From: Candidatus Melainabacteria bacterium
Lineage (GTDB): Bacteria > Cyanobacteriota > Vampirovibrionia > 2-02-FULL-35-15
Assembly: GCA_023250195.1 (NCBI GenBank)
Contig: JAHFBF010000003.1
Coordinates: 310,001 to 374,000, forward strand
Reading direction: 5' to 3'
DNA length: 64,000 nt
Positions within the stretch are counted from its first letter, which is position 1; the number at the start of each line of letters is the position of its first letter. Below are positions 16,879 to 25,254 of the stretch, one piece after another. The notes under the pieces were generated by a model, which saw only the letters and a list, made by a program, of their open reading frames with translations, made no database searches and had not been told where the DNA came from. A program made the position numbers and the translations under genes.

Positions 16879-17389
16879 AACCGAAAAAGAACTGCTTGAA
16901 TATATTAAATTAAAAAATAATCTGGAATTTTTAAATAAAAATCCTGATTTTGAAAAAGAGACAAAAAATCCATTTGAAACACTTACCTTTAATAATGTAA
17001 GAACTGAAATTAAAAATAAGAAGGGCTCATACAAATTTTGGTTTTTAGTACTGGTTGTATTGTTTTTAACTATTAGTATTTTATTTAATGAAATAATTTC
17101 TTCAAAGTTTGATCCGGTGCTATATAAGCTGATAAATAATTTATCTAACCAAGTTAACAAACCTTATGTTGTAACAATAGGAAACTTTGAAAATTTTGCA
17201 GTTGCGAAAAGCAAAGCAATTGAACTTTTGCCAAAACTTAAACAAATAAACATAAAGCAACTTCCAACCGGAAATTATACTTTTGTAATTGACAAATATG
17301 GCTCCAAAGAAAAAGCTTACTCAGTGCTCACAGAATTTACACATGATGGCTTTGAGTCTGTTCATGTACGTTATTTGCCAAATCAATAA
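16868..17389 (+). CDS. Membrane protein with C-terminal SPOR-like domain
   Basis: 173 residues: a charged cytoplasmic part, one membrane span (FWFLVLVVLFLTISILF, about 58-74) and a C-terminal domain of about 70 residues with the SPOR pattern (YVVTIGNFENFAVAKSKAIEL...YTFVIDKYGSKEKAYSVL). SPOR domains bind denuded peptidoglycan at division or growth sites. It overlaps the upstream exported gene by 11 bp and the 3' end of tpiA (opposite strand) by 53 bp. The SPOR assignment rests on pattern only. Confidence 0.72.
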   Translation: MSNKTEKELLEYIKLKNNLEFLNKNPDFEKETKNPFETLTFNNVRTEIKNKKGSYKFWFLVLVVLFLTISILFNEIISSKFDPVLYKLINNLSNQVNKPYVVTIGNFENFAVAKSKAIELLPKLKQINIKQLPTGNYTFVIDKYGSKEKAYSVLTEFTHDGFESVHVRYLPNQ

Positions 17390-18128
17390 GCTTTATAAAC
17401 TCTTCAAAGTTTAAACTGGCACCACCAACTAATCCTCCATCGATATCAGGATATTTGATATGTTCTTTGAAGTTGTCTGATTTAACACTGCCGCCGTATA
17501 AAATTCTTACTTTTTCGGAGATCTGAGCTGTACTCTTTTCTTTAACCGTACTTCTGATCATTTTTATTATTTTATTTGCATCTTCACCGCTGCATATTTT
17601 CCCTGTCCCAATTGCCCAAATTGGTTCATAAGCAATTATTAGCTTTTCAATTTCAACACTGCTTAGATCTTTAAGCCCTTCAAGTACTTGATGTTTAACC
17701 CGGATTTCAGCCTCACCTTTTTCACGTATTATTAAATCTTCCCCTACGCAAAATATCGGAGTGAACCCAAATTTCAATGCAGCTTTAATTTTTAGATTTA
17801 TATCTTTATCACTTTCATTAAAATATTGCCTTCTCTCGCTATGCCCAATTATTACCATTTCAACATGTAAGTCTTTTAACATTATTGGAGAGATTTCACC
17901 TGTATAAGCTCCCTCTTCTTTGTAAAACATATTCTGTGCACCAACTTTAATATAAGGAGTATCTTTTAAGATATTGCTTATTGTTAAGAGGTAGACAGAT
18001 GGTGGACAAATAGCTATTTCAGTAGGTCGTTTAGCTTTTATAGAAGTTTTTAATTTAAAAGTCAGATCCTGCGCATCAGCAAGATCTAAGTTCATTTTCC
18101 AATTTCCAATTATTATTTTATTTCTCAT
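17337..18128 (-). CDS. tpiA: Triose-phosphate isomerase
   Basis: Glycolytic enzyme interconverting dihydroxyacetone phosphate and glyceraldehyde-3-phosphate. The chosen ATG gives MRNKIIIGNWKMN; a longer frame exists but adds only unrelated residues. Catalytic parts are visible: NWKMN lysine, GHSERR histidine, AYEPIWAIGTGK glutamate and the phosphate-binding YGGSVKSDN and GGLVGGAS. Length about 263 residues with a slightly long C-terminus (QTQSHHV). The last 53 bp overlap the converging SPOR gene. Confidence 0.96.
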   Translation of the reverse strand: MRNKIIIGNWKMNLDLADAQDLTFKLKTSIKAKRPTEIAICPPSVYLLTISNILKDTPYIKVGAQNMFYKEEGAYTGEISPIMLKDLHVEMVIIGHSERRQYFNESDKDINLKIKAALKFGFTPIFCVGEDLIIREKGEAEIRVKHQVLEGLKDLSSVEIEKLIIAYEPIWAIGTGKICSGEDANKIIKMIRSTVKEKSTAQISEKVRILYGGSVKSDNFKEHIKYPDIDGGLVGGASLNFEEFIKLIDLANNVHEQTQSHHV

Positions 18129-18138
18129 GAGGTTATTA

Positions 18139-18144
18139 TATAAT
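18139..18144 (+). promoter_or_regulatory. -10 like TATAAT between tpiA and small gene
   Basis: TATAAT lies in the 26-bp gap between the divergent starts of tpiA and the 77-codon gene, 11 bp before the ATG of the latter. No good -35 was found, as it would lie inside tpiA. Weak evidence. Confidence 0.35.
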
Positions 18145-18154
18145 AGAACTTCAA

Positions 18155-18388
18155 ATGAGATTAGAAACCAAACCAAAACTTGATAATATCATTAAAGAAC
18201 TTGCAAGTTTCCTTGAAAGAGATTTTTCGTCACAGTTTAGAAATCTTTCAAATAAAGAAGACCGACAATTGTTTTTTCTTGCAAAAATACTTACACAATT
18301 AAAACAAATTGCTAATGAAAATAAAAATGAATATAAGAATGAGGATAAAAAAGTAATTCACTTTCCAGACTTGCAAAGAATAAAATAA
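18155..18388 (+). CDS. Small charged protein, unknown
   Basis: 77 residues (MRLETKPKLDNIIKELASFL...), helical and highly charged, with no signal peptide or membrane span. No family recognised. It has its own ATG after a TATAAT and fills the gap between tpiA and the glycosyltransferase gene, whose stop is 2 bp away on the other strand. Probably real, judged by its fit between the neighbours and ordinary codon use. Confidence 0.55.
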   Translation: MRLETKPKLDNIIKELASFLERDFSSQFRNLSNKEDRQLFFLAKILTQLKQIANENKNEYKNEDKKVIHFPDLQRIK

Positions 18389-18389
18389 A

Positions 18390-19466
18390 TTAGTGAGCTA
18401 TTATTAGTTCAAGTTGTTCCTTTATAGCGTCAAGCATTAGCTCAGGAGTAACATCTAAGCATTGTGGAGTTGAGCATGATTCTCTTCTTGTGTCAAACAG
18501 GCATGGTCTGCAGGATAAATTATCTACATGTACAGCAATAAATCTTGGATTAGGCGGTAAAAGCTTTTTAGGATCAGTTGGACCAAAACAGGCTACAAGC
18601 TTTTTCCCAAGTGCAACTGCAATATGCATTGGAGCAGAATCTACACAGATTAGTAAATCTGAAGAGCTTATTAACGCAGCAAGTTTTTCAATTGACAAAT
18701 CAAATGAACTAAAATCGAAGAAATTTTTAGGCTTTACAAAAAAAGAAAGTTTTTTGTGGATTTCAGCAATTATTTCAGCATCATCTTTTCCTCCAAGAAG
18801 AATTACAGTATTATCGTTATTTTCAAGCAGTTTGTCTATTAAGACAGCCCAATTTTTTGCCGCCCAGCCCTTTAGAATATTCTTTTCAATGCTGAGTTTG
18901 CTTACACCAGGATGTATAAATATTTTTTTTGCAAAATATCTTTCTTTTATTCTTGGATTTAGTGTTTCTTTTGCCCACTCTATAGATGTAGGGGGCAATT
19001 TAATTTCCGGAATAAGAGATTCAATTTTAATTCTTTTTTCTATAGCGGGCAGTATAGGTGTGAGTAGATCTACAAACACATTAGCTGTATATTGATTTGT
19101 ATTTAATATTACAGGAGTTGTTAAAAGCAGCTTGCTGAAAATCCCTTTGTAAAAACCAATTTTAATTTCAGAGTTGCTTAATAATGCAATTAAATTAGCC
19201 TTATATGACGAACCGGTTAAAATTAAATATTTATAATATCTTGCTCTTAGCAATTCTCTTAATTTAAAAATGTTTGGATTTTTTTCTTTAAAGTCAAAAA
19301 CTTTAACTCTTCTATATAAATTTGTTAGTTCACTAATAATTGCACTTCGTGGTTCACAAATTAAATCAATTTGATAGTCGGGAAAGTTTTCCTTAAAAAT
19401 TTTTACCGTGGGTAAGAGTAATATCTGATCACCTATTCCACCTGGATTTATAAACAGTGCTCTCAT
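18390..19466 (-). CDS. Glycosyltransferase family 9 (heptosyltransferase-like)
   Basis: Enzyme of the WaaC/WaaF type, which adds heptose or a similar sugar to the lipopolysaccharide core on the cytoplasmic side. The 358 residues begin with the family motif FINPGGIGDQILLLPTVKIFKE, continue with IFIHPGVSKLS and VILLGGKDDAEII, and have the nucleotide-sugar site LLICVDSAPMHIAVALGKKLVACFGPTDP. C-terminal CRPC and CSTPQC segments are common in the family. The acceptor is unknown. It matches the LPS genes elsewhere in the window. Confidence 0.9.
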   Translation of the reverse strand: MRALFINPGGIGDQILLLPTVKIFKENFPDYQIDLICEPRSAIISELTNLYRRVKVFDFKEKNPNIFKLRELLRARYYKYLILTGSSYKANLIALLSNSEIKIGFYKGIFSKLLLTTPVILNTNQYTANVFVDLLTPILPAIEKRIKIESLIPEIKLPPTSIEWAKETLNPRIKERYFAKKIFIHPGVSKLSIEKNILKGWAAKNWAVLIDKLLENNDNTVILLGGKDDAEIIAEIHKKLSFFVKPKNFFDFSSFDLSIEKLAALISSSDLLICVDSAPMHIAVALGKKLVACFGPTDPKKLLPPNPRFIAVHVDNLSCRPCLFDTRRESCSTPQCLDVTPELMLDAIKEQLELIIAH

Positions 19467-19510
19467 TTTTTATATGTATTTTAAAACCCTGCAATTATTA
19501 TTACATCATT

Positions 19511-19538
19511 GTAGAGACGCTATTAATAGCGTCTCTAC
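19511..19538. repeat. 28-bp palindrome (GTA...TAC family), intergenic
   Basis: Perfect 28-bp palindrome beginning GTAGAGACGC with centre TATTAATA. It is the same length and has the same ends as the copies inside wecB, pepA and eno. It lies between the divergent glycosyltransferase and rplD genes. Confidence 0.85.
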
Positions 19539-19631
19539 TTATTCATATCGCTGAATTATTGTCTAGTATAGGTAAATAAAATCGTGAAATAATCTGCGCT
19601 AGCAGGTATGTCGCGTTATAAATAAAAACCG

Positions 19632-19660
19632 TTGACCAAAATAGGATAGACCGTTAGAAT
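19632..19660 (+). promoter_or_regulatory. Promoter of the rplD ribosomal operon
   Basis: TTGACC at 19632-19637 and TAGAAT at 19655-19660 with a 17-bp spacer, 62 bp before the rplD start. This is a good sigma-70-type match and the only one seen in the region. It implies that the operon now begins at rplD. Confidence 0.7.
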
Positions 19661-19722
19661 TAACCCTTGCGTCTTTAAAATATGATTGCAAAAGCAAAAA
19701 TAATTAAATTAACTTTCAAGAC

Positions 19723-20391
19723 ATGGCAAAAGCAAGCGCACAACATAGCAATGAGAAGTCGGCAAATTCTAAATTGCCAGAAGTTTTCTTAGGATTAAAG
19801 CCTAATAAGCATTTATTACATCTATCAGTTTTAAGACAATTAGATAATCAAAGAGCTGGTACGGCTTCTACAAAGACCAGGGCTGAGGTTCGTGGCGGTG
19901 GTAAAAAACCGTGGAAGCAGAAAGGTACAGGTAGAGCAAGAGCAGGGTCAATCAGATCTCCTCTATGGGTTGGCGGCGGAATTACATTTGGTCCAAAGCC
20001 AAGAAGCTTTAAATTTAATATCCCTCAAAAAGCCAGGAATCTAGCATTAGCACAGGCAATTGTATCAAAGGCAGATTCACTCGTTATATTCAAAAATTTG
20101 CCTGAAGTAAAGGAGTCCAAAACAAAAAACTTCTTAACTGCAATGAACTCTCTTTCGTTGACTGATACACCCATTTTAATAATAGCTTCTTCAAAAGAAC
20201 AACATTTTAGTGAGGTGAAAAGAGCTTCAAACAATGTACCCCATATTAGGATTGAAGATAGTTGTTTTATAGGGGTGTGGGACATCTTAAAGGTAAAGAC
20301 TTTAGTAATTACTGAGTCAGCATTAAAAGAGTTTGAAAAGCGTTTTGCAGGGCTTGTAAAAAATAAAGATTTGAAAGCAACTAAAGGATAG
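19723..20391 (+). CDS. rplD: 50S ribosomal protein L4, first gene of the cluster
   Basis: L4 binds 23S rRNA domain I and lines the exit tunnel. The 222 residues contain the hallmark RAGTASTKTRAEVRGGGKKPWKQKGTGRARAG extended loop and the globular Rossmann-like rest. The N-terminus appears short and atypical: the usual first strand (VYNLDG type) is replaced by a polar MAKASAQHSNEKSANS. A stop lies in frame at 19705-19707, so no longer start exists except non-standard ones. There is no Shine-Dalgarno. rplC is not upstream; it lies inverted at 31256-31921. Confidence 0.94.
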   Translation: MAKASAQHSNEKSANSKLPEVFLGLKPNKHLLHLSVLRQLDNQRAGTASTKTRAEVRGGGKKPWKQKGTGRARAGSIRSPLWVGGGITFGPKPRSFKFNIPQKARNLALAQAIVSKADSLVIFKNLPEVKESKTKNFLTAMNSLSLTDTPILIIASSKEQHFSEVKRASNNVPHIRIEDSCFIGVWDILKVKTLVITESALKEFEKRFAGLVKNKDLKATKG

Positions 20392-20396
20392 ATAAA

Positions 20397-20687
20397 ATGA
20401 GTAGAAATATTACAAGTATTTTAGAACCGATTATTACTGAAAAGAGCACTGCTTTAAGTGCGCAAAACAAATATACATTTAAGGTTGTGAAAGATGCTAC
20501 AAAAGATTTAATAAGAAAATCATTTCTTGAAGTTTTCCCGGACAGGAAAATCAAATCAATAAAAACGCTGAAAATAAAAGGACATTCAAAACGTACAAAA
20601 TCCGGTATAAAATTTCCAATTGATGGGAAAAAGGTGATTATTACTATTGAAGGACCAAAAATAGAATATTTCCCTGATATAGGGTAA
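20397..20687 (+). CDS. rplW: 50S ribosomal protein L23
   Basis: L23 lies at the tunnel exit and docks trigger factor and SRP. The 96 residues show ILEPIITEKSTAL, YTFKVVKDATKDLIRKSF, the extended tip with KRTKSG and the end KKVIITIEGPKIEYFPDIG. Five bp after rplD, clearly the same operon. A 137-bp gap with heptamer repeats separates it from rplB. Confidence 0.95.
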   Translation: MSRNITSILEPIITEKSTALSAQNKYTFKVVKDATKDLIRKSFLEVFPDRKIKSIKTLKIKGHSKRTKSGIKFPIDGKKVIITIEGPKIEYFPDIG

Positions 20688-20746
20688 TCCGGTTTGTTTT
20701 GAAGTGATAATGAAGTTTATTAATTAAAGGAAGGAGGCAGCTAATT

Positions 20747-20778
20747 AAAGTCAAAAGTTAAAAGTCAAAAGCCAAAGG
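20747..20778 (+). repeat. Heptamer tandem repeat (AAAGTYA type) before rplB
   Basis: Four to five imperfect 7-bp units (AAAGTCA, AAAGTTA, AAAGTCA, AAAGCCA) lie between a strong Shine-Dalgarno-like AAGGAGG (20732-20737 region) and the rplB ATG at 20825, about 85 nt apart. The repeat may have spread into the leader and displaced the ribosome-binding site. Similar units occur before rpsH. Confidence 0.7.
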
Positions 20779-20824
20779 CTTTAAGCTTCAAATTTCAATC
20801 TTTAAGTTTAGCAAAGCATAAGTT

Positions 20825-21649
20825 ATGCCAGTAAAAGAAAGAAGACCTCTAACTCCCGGACAAAGAGGAATGAGTTTTATAGATTTTAGTGAAGTCACAA
20901 AATCAAAACCAGAAAAAAGTTTACTTTTGCCTCATAAGAGAGGTTCAGGTAGAAATAATCAGGGAAGAATTACCACAAGGCACAAGGGCGGCGGTCATAA
21001 AAAACAATATAGAATAATTGATTATAAGCGTGATAAAGCCAATGTTGTGGCAAAAGTAGTTGCTCTTGAATATGACCCAAATAGAAACTGTAGAATTGCC
21101 CTATTGATTTATAAGGATGGAGAAAAACGTTACATTCTTGCTCCAAAAGGTTTAAAGGTAAGTGATACTGTAATTTCTGGTGAAAGTGTTGAACAAAAGA
21201 TCGGAAATTCTATGCCACTGAGAAATATTACTGTTGGTGAAGTTGTTCATAATGTTGAACTTAAACCAGGTGCAGGAGGGCAGCTTGTAAGGACGGCCGG
21301 TGGTGCTGCACAACTTTTAGCAAAAGAAAATGAAAATGCTACATTAAGATTACCTTCTGGTGAAATGAGAATAGTTAATCTTAATTGTTGCGCTACCCTT
21401 GGTCAGTTAGGAAATTTAGATCATTTAAACGTAAAACTTGGAAAAGCAGGCAGAAAGCGTTATTTAGGAGTTCGACCTACTGTAAGAGGATCTGCAATGA
21501 ATCCTGTAGATCATCCGCATGGTGGTGGAGAAGGCAGATGTCCAATTGGTGGTCAGCCAAAAACTCCATGGGGCAAACCAGCAATGGGATTAAAAACCAG
21601 AAAGCCAAAGCTATCTGATAAATATATTGTCAGTAGGAGGAAGAAATAA
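20825..21649 (+). CDS. rplB: 50S ribosomal protein L2
   Basis: L2 contacts the peptidyltransferase region and is needed for subunit joining. 274 residues of normal length, with [20 protein letters not shown], the OB and SH3-like domains, and [19 protein letters not shown] carrying the conserved histidine. It is followed by rpsS after 3 bp. The leader contains heptamer repeats and no close Shine-Dalgarno. Confidence 0.97.
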   Translation: MPVKERRPLTPGQRGMSFIDFSEVTKSKPEKSLLLPHKRGSGRNNQGRITTRHKGGGHKKQYRIIDYKRDKANVVAKVVALEYDPNRNCRIALLIYKDGEKRYILAPKGLKVSDTVISGESVEQKIGNSMPLRNITVGEVVHNVELKPGAGGQLVRTAGGAAQLLAKENENATLRLPSGEMRIVNLNCCATLGQLGNLDHLNVKLGKAGRKRYLGVRPTVRGSAMNPVDHPHGGGEGRCPIGGQPKTPWGKPAMGLKTRKPKLSDKYIVSRRKK

Positions 21650-21652
21650 GCA

Positions 21653-21964
21653 ATGGGAAGATCACTAAAAAAAGGACCTTATGTTCATCCTTCATTATCA
21701 AAGAAAATTACTGAGATGAATAAATCTGGCAAAAAGCAGATTATAAAAACCTGGAAACGTGCCTCAATGATTACTCCTGAAATGATCGGGCATACTATTG
21801 CTGTTCATAACGGGAAAAAGTTTGTCCCAGTTTATGTAACTGAACAGATGATAGGTCACAGATTAGGAGAGTTTTCAATGACCAGATATTTTAGGGCACA
21901 TTCGGGAGTCGCCAAGAAAGAAGAAGCAAGTTCGGGAGTAGCGGCAGCACCTAAATCGGCTTAA
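21653..21964 (+). CDS. rpsS: 30S ribosomal protein S19
   Basis: S19 sits in the 30S head near S13 and contacts tRNA and bridges. The 103 residues have the canonical [11 protein letters not shown] start, [22 protein letters not shown] and [13 protein letters not shown]. The last dozen residues ([12 protein letters not shown]) form a small Ala/Ser tail beyond the usual end. Tight spacing to rplB shows operon membership. Confidence 0.97.
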   Translation: MGRSLKKGPYVHPSLSKKITEMNKSGKKQIIKTWKRASMITPEMIGHTIAVHNGKKFVPVYVTEQMIGHRLGEFSMTRYFRAHSGVAKKEEASSGVAAAPKSA

Positions 21965-21986
21965 TAAGTCTGGATTTATACTTTAT

Positions 21987-22544
21987 ATGACTAAAGCAAT
22001 AGCAAAATATATAAGAATGTCACCACGAAAGTTACGCCGTGTAATAAATGAAATTCGTGGTAAAGATGCTAAATCTGCACAGACAATACTTAAGTTCATG
22101 CCTTATGCCGGAGCAAGGGTAGTTGAAAAAGTATTAAACTCTGCAGTTTCAAATGCAAAAGAAAATGAAAAATTAAATCCTGATGAATTAAGAATTACCA
22201 GGGCTTTTGTAGATCAATCTAATACTCTTCGCAGGTGGCGACCTATGTCACGTGGCAGGGGATATCCAATTTTAAAAAGAACAAGCCACGTAACTGTGGA
22301 AGTTTCTTTGGATGAAAAGCTTATTGGTGCGATAAAACATCATCCGGTTAAGAAAGGAGTAAAGCCTGTACATGATCATAAGCATGATCACGAACATGAT
22401 CACGAACATGATCACGATCATGATGAGCATAAATCTAAAGATGTAAAGGCAGGTTTGAAACCTACCTCAACAAAGAAGGAAAAGAAACAAGTAAAAAGTA
22501 AAGAAGAAAAAGTAAAGAAGAATAAAAAGGATAAAGAGGAGTAA
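21987..22544 (+). CDS. rplV: 50S ribosomal protein L22 with His/Asp-rich and repeat-derived tail
   Basis: L22 lines the nascent-chain tunnel. The core (about 1-112) is normal: YIRMSPRKLRRVINEIRG, SNAKENEKLNPDELRI, RAFVDQ and the tip RPMSRGRGYPILKRTSHVTV. Then follows an unusual tail of about 70 residues: a His-Asp-Glu repeat (residues about 129-148, built of 12-bp units), a 29-bp palindrome at 22443-22471 encoding VKAGLKPTST, and a Lys-rich end. The His-rich part may bind metal. Both tail parts look like late additions outside the ribosome core. Confidence 0.95.
   Translation: MTKAIAKYIRMSPRKLRRVINEIRGKDAKSAQTILKFMPYAGARVVEKVLNSAVSNAKENEKLNPDELRITRAFVDQSNTLRRWRPMSRGRGYPILKRTSHVTVEVSLDEKLIGAIKHHPVKKGVKPVHDHKHDHEHDHEHDHDHDEHKSKDVKAGLKPTSTKKEKKQVKSKEEKVKKNKKDKEE
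22371..22430 (+). repeat. 12-bp tandem repeat coding His-Asp-His-Glu in rplV
   Basis: Imperfect tandem copies of CATGATCACGAA give alternating His and Asp/Glu/Lys over 20 residues in the L22 tail. The unit is itself partly palindromic (TGATCA). Confidence 0.85.
22443..22471 (+). repeat. In-frame 29-bp palindrome in rplV
   Basis: Starts on a codon boundary with GTA and gives V-K-A-G-L-K-P-T-S-T. It is the near complement-matched partner of the copies in radA and in the exported protein at 47040, read in the same frame. Confidence 0.85.
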
Positions 22545-22547
22545 ATA

Positions 22548-23291
22548 ATGGGTCAGAAAGTACATCCTAGAGGATTTAGATTAGGTGTTATCCAAACATG
22601 GGATTCACAGTGGTTTGCAGCGCCTAAAGATTATGCAAATCTTGTTGATGAGGATAGACTTATCCGTGATTTTATAAAGAGAAAGCTTTTTAATGCCGGA
22701 ATAAGCAAAATTGAAATATGGAGAAAAGCACAATTAATCCAGGTTAATGTTCACTCAGTAAGACCAGGTATTGTAGTGGGCAAAGGCGGGCAGGGGTTAG
22801 AAACACTAAGGAATCAAGTCACAGAATTAATAAACAGAAAAGAAATTATTGTTCAGATTAATGTAATTGAAATCGCAAAAGCTGATCTTGATTCACAGTT
22901 AACTGCTGAAGCGATTGCACAACAGCTGGAAAGAAGAGTTACTTTTAGAAAAGCAATGAAACAGGCGATGCAAAGAGCAATGCGAGCAGGAGCCAAAGGT
23001 ATAAAAGTAATGGTTTCAGGACGTCTTGGTGGAAACGATATTGCCAGAACAGAATGGCTTAGAGAAGGCGCTATTCCACTCCATACTTTAAGAGCAGATA
23101 TTGATTATGGTACTGCAGTTGCAAAAACAGTATTTGGAATAATTGGTGTAAAAGTCTGGGTTTATAAAGGGATTCTTGCACCTGGAGAAGTAGCTCAAAG
23201 GAACATTAAGATGGTTGCAAATCTTGATGGTGGTGAAGATGACGATGATACACAGCAAAAAAGAAGAAGAAAAAAGAGAGGCGATCAATAA
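22548..23291 (+). CDS. rpsC: 30S ribosomal protein S3
   Basis: S3 forms part of the mRNA entry channel. The 247 residues have [23 protein letters not shown], the KH domain ([20 protein letters not shown]) and the C-terminal domain [34 protein letters not shown] charged C-terminal tail ([21 protein letters not shown]) extends beyond the core. It starts 3 bp after rplV. Confidence 0.97.
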   Translation: MGQKVHPRGFRLGVIQTWDSQWFAAPKDYANLVDEDRLIRDFIKRKLFNAGISKIEIWRKAQLIQVNVHSVRPGIVVGKGGQGLETLRNQVTELINRKEIIVQINVIEIAKADLDSQLTAEAIAQQLERRVTFRKAMKQAMQRAMRAGAKGIKVMVSGRLGGNDIARTEWLREGAIPLHTLRADIDYGTAVAKTVFGIIGVKVWVYKGILAPGEVAQRNIKMVANLDGGEDDDDTQQKRRRKKRGDQ

Positions 23292-23297
23292 AGAAAA

Positions 23298-23720
23298 ATG
23301 TTAACACCAAGGCAGACAAAATTTAGAAAGCAAATGCGCGGCAGAATGACGGGTAAAGAGTCCCGCGGTGTAAAACTTCACTATGGAGAATATGGACTTC
23401 AAGCAATGCAACCAGCCTGGGTTTCTTCAAAGCAATTAGAAGCAGCCAGAAAAGCTATGGTAAGGAGTATTAAAAGAGGTGGAAAAATCTGGATAATGGT
23501 TTTTCCTGATAAGCCGGTTACTAAAAAGCCTGCTGAGGTTAGAATGGGCTCAGGAAAAGGTAATCCTGAATTCTGGGTATCAGTTATTAGACCGGGGAGA
23601 ATTTTATTTGAAATGACAGGTGTTCCTAAAGATGTTGCTATTAAGTCTTTAAGGCTGGCATCTCACAAGCTTCCTATTAAATGTCGGGTTATAGAAAAGG
23701 GAGCACAGATTAGAGGTTAA
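23298..23720 (+). CDS. rplP: 50S ribosomal protein L16
   Basis: L16 organises the A site of the 50S. 140 residues, normal length, with [70 protein letters not shown] and the C-terminal [13 protein letters not shown]. Operon position between rpsC and rpmC is the standard one. Confidence 0.97.
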   Translation: MLTPRQTKFRKQMRGRMTGKESRGVKLHYGEYGLQAMQPAWVSSKQLEAARKAMVRSIKRGGKIWIMVFPDKPVTKKPAEVRMGSGKGNPEFWVSVIRPGRILFEMTGVPKDVAIKSLRLASHKLPIKCRVIEKGAQIRG

Positions 23721-23724
23721 AAGT

Positions 23725-24048
23725 ATGATGAAGTTAGTTGAAATTAAAGAACTGCTGGTTGATGGTATAAGCGATCAACTAAAAAAATCTCAGAAAGAGC
23801 TTGTTGAGCTCAGAATGAAGTTTGCCAGCAGACAGTTAGAGGATTCTTCCCAGATAAGGAAAAAAAGAAAAGAAATTGCAAGGCTCCATACTATAAAAAC
23901 TCAGAAATGGCATGAGGTTAGTGATGATAAGCCTAAGATTGAAAAAATCAAAAAAGTTAGAAAGAAAGCAATAATTAAAACTTCTTCAGTAGCGGAAAAA
24001 CCAAAACGCAGCAAAACAAAGACAGGACAGAAAAAATCGGAGAAATAA
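23725..24048 (+). CDS. rpmC: 50S ribosomal protein L29 with basic C-terminal extension
   Basis: L29 lies at the tunnel exit next to L23. The core (about residues 1-62) has [38 protein letters not shown]. The protein continues to 107 residues with a Lys-rich tail ([24 protein letters not shown]...), so it is about 40 residues longer than the family norm. The tail is probably disordered. Two adjacent ATG codons (23725, 23728) can serve as start. Confidence 0.93.
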   Translation: MMKLVEIKELLVDGISDQLKKSQKELVELRMKFASRQLEDSSQIRKKRKEIARLHTIKTQKWHEVSDDKPKIEKIKKVRKKAIIKTSSVAEKPKRSKTKTGQKKSEK

Positions 24049-24049
24049 A

Positions 24050-24295
24050 ATGCCAAAGAAAATTTTAAAAGGTGAAGTTGTAAGTAACAAAATGGATAAA
24101 ACCATTGTTGTTGCGGTTGAGAACAAGCGTCTTCATCCAAGGTATAAAAAACTTGTTTTAAAAACGAGAAAGTTTAAAGCACATGATGAATCTAATCAAT
24201 GTAAAATCGGAGATGTTGTTGAAATTATAGAACATGTTCCTATTAGTAAAACAAAGCGTTGGTTATTAAAGGAGGTATTGGTAAAGGCTGACTAA
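24050..24295 (+). CDS. rpsQ: 30S ribosomal protein S17
   Basis: Primary 16S rRNA-binding protein. 81 residues with [57 protein letters not shown] and a short end, all typical. One bp after rpmC. The 107 bp that follow hold the hairpin-bridged leader of rplN. Confidence 0.96.
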   Translation: MPKKILKGEVVSNKMDKTIVVAVENKRLHPRYKKLVLKTRKFKAHDESNQCKIGDVVEIIEHVPISKTKRWLLKEVLVKAD

Positions 24296-24300
24296 TGTCC

Positions 24301-24402
24301 TAGCATTTAAAGGATTTATCCGATTTATTCGGTGAATCCGATCCAGTGAGAGGGATTGACAGAGGGAAGCTTCAGCTTGTCTGAAGCTATAAGAACAAAA
24401 AA
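24301..24402 (+). promoter_or_regulatory. Hairpin-bridged leader repeat, copy 3 (rplN)
   Basis: Full-length copy: upstream stem-loop with CCGATTTATTCGG (24312-24339), then GAGAGGGATTGACAGAGGGA, then an 8-bp stem (AGCTTCAG 24368-24375, CTGAAGCT 24381-24388) around CTTGT, then 14 nt to the ATG. It interrupts an otherwise tightly spaced ribosomal operon. Confidence 0.7.
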
Positions 24403-24771
24403 ATGATACAACAAGAATCAAATTTAGAAGTAGCAGATAATACAGGTGCCAAAGAAGTACGCTGTATAAGGGTATTAAAAGGTGGCAATTCCCGCTATGC
24501 AGGAATTGGAGACTTGATTATTGGTGTTGTAAAGTATGCACTTCCAAACATGCCTGTAAAAGAACATGAAATTGTAAGGTGTGTAATTGTAAGAACTAAA
24601 AAAACTTTAAGTAGAAATGATGGAAGCAAAATTAGATTTGATGAAAATGCAGTGGTAATAATTGATAAACAGAATAATCCTAGAGGTACACGTGTATTTG
24701 GTCCTGTAGCACGTGAATTAAGAGAAAAGCAGTTTATGAAAATTATTTCTTTAGCACCAGAGGTATTATAA
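24403..24771 (+). CDS. rplN: 50S ribosomal protein L14
   Basis: L14 forms intersubunit bridge B8. 122 residues of normal length: [59 protein letters not shown] and [30 protein letters not shown]. It begins a block separated from rpsQ by the leader repeat. Promoter or only translational control by this leader cannot be told apart. Confidence 0.97.
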   Translation: MIQQESNLEVADNTGAKEVRCIRVLKGGNSRYAGIGDLIIGVVKYALPNMPVKEHEIVRCVIVRTKKTLSRNDGSKIRFDENAVVIIDKQNNPRGTRVFGPVARELREKQFMKIISLAPEVL

Positions 24772-24774
24772 AAA

Positions 24775-25239
24775 ATGAGCGAGCAGTATATAAAAATAAA
24801 TAATAAGAATAAAAAACGCAGAGTGATTTTTTCTAATGCACCTATTAAAGGACGTCCTAAAAAAGGGGGTTTTTATATTGTTTCAAGTGCATTTCTTAAG
24901 AAGGATGCATCCAACCCAAGACCAAAGCTTCATGTTAAAAGAGGCGATACAGTAATGGTGATTTCCGGACAGGATAAAGGTAAGACTGGTAAAGTAATTG
25001 CTGCATTTCCCCGGGAGTCTAAAGTAATTATAGAGGGAGTAAATATAATTAAAAAACACCAAAAGCCAAGAGGAATTGGGCAGGCTGGAGAAATTATTGA
25101 AAAAGAAGCCCCAATATTCGCATCAAAAGTAATGTATTATGATGCAACAAAAAAAAGACCAACAAGAATAGGATATAAAATTTTAAAGGATGGAAAAAAG
25201 GTAAGAATCTCAAAGGTTACTGGAGAACAAATCGATTAA
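24775..25239 (+). CDS. rplX: 50S ribosomal protein L24 with N-terminal extension
   Basis: L24 starts 50S assembly. The KOW domain begins near residue 58 ([31 protein letters not shown]), followed by [12 protein letters not shown] and the usual end. The first 55 residues (basic, [22 protein letters not shown]) are an addition not found in the usual protein of about 105 residues. It is 3 bp after rplN. Confidence 0.94.
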   Translation: MSEQYIKINNKNKKRRVIFSNAPIKGRPKKGGFYIVSSAFLKKDASNPRPKLHVKRGDTVMVISGQDKGKTGKVIAAFPRESKVIIEGVNIIKKHQKPRGIGQAGEIIEKEAPIFASKVMYYDATKKRPTRIGYKILKDGKKVRISKVTGEQID

Positions 25240-25254
25240 TTTCTAGGAGTAGAT

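Noticed and set aside
15934-17389. Type IV secretion locus
   Set aside because: Only one domain resembles VirB10; no ATPase, VirB8/B9 or pilin genes nearby.
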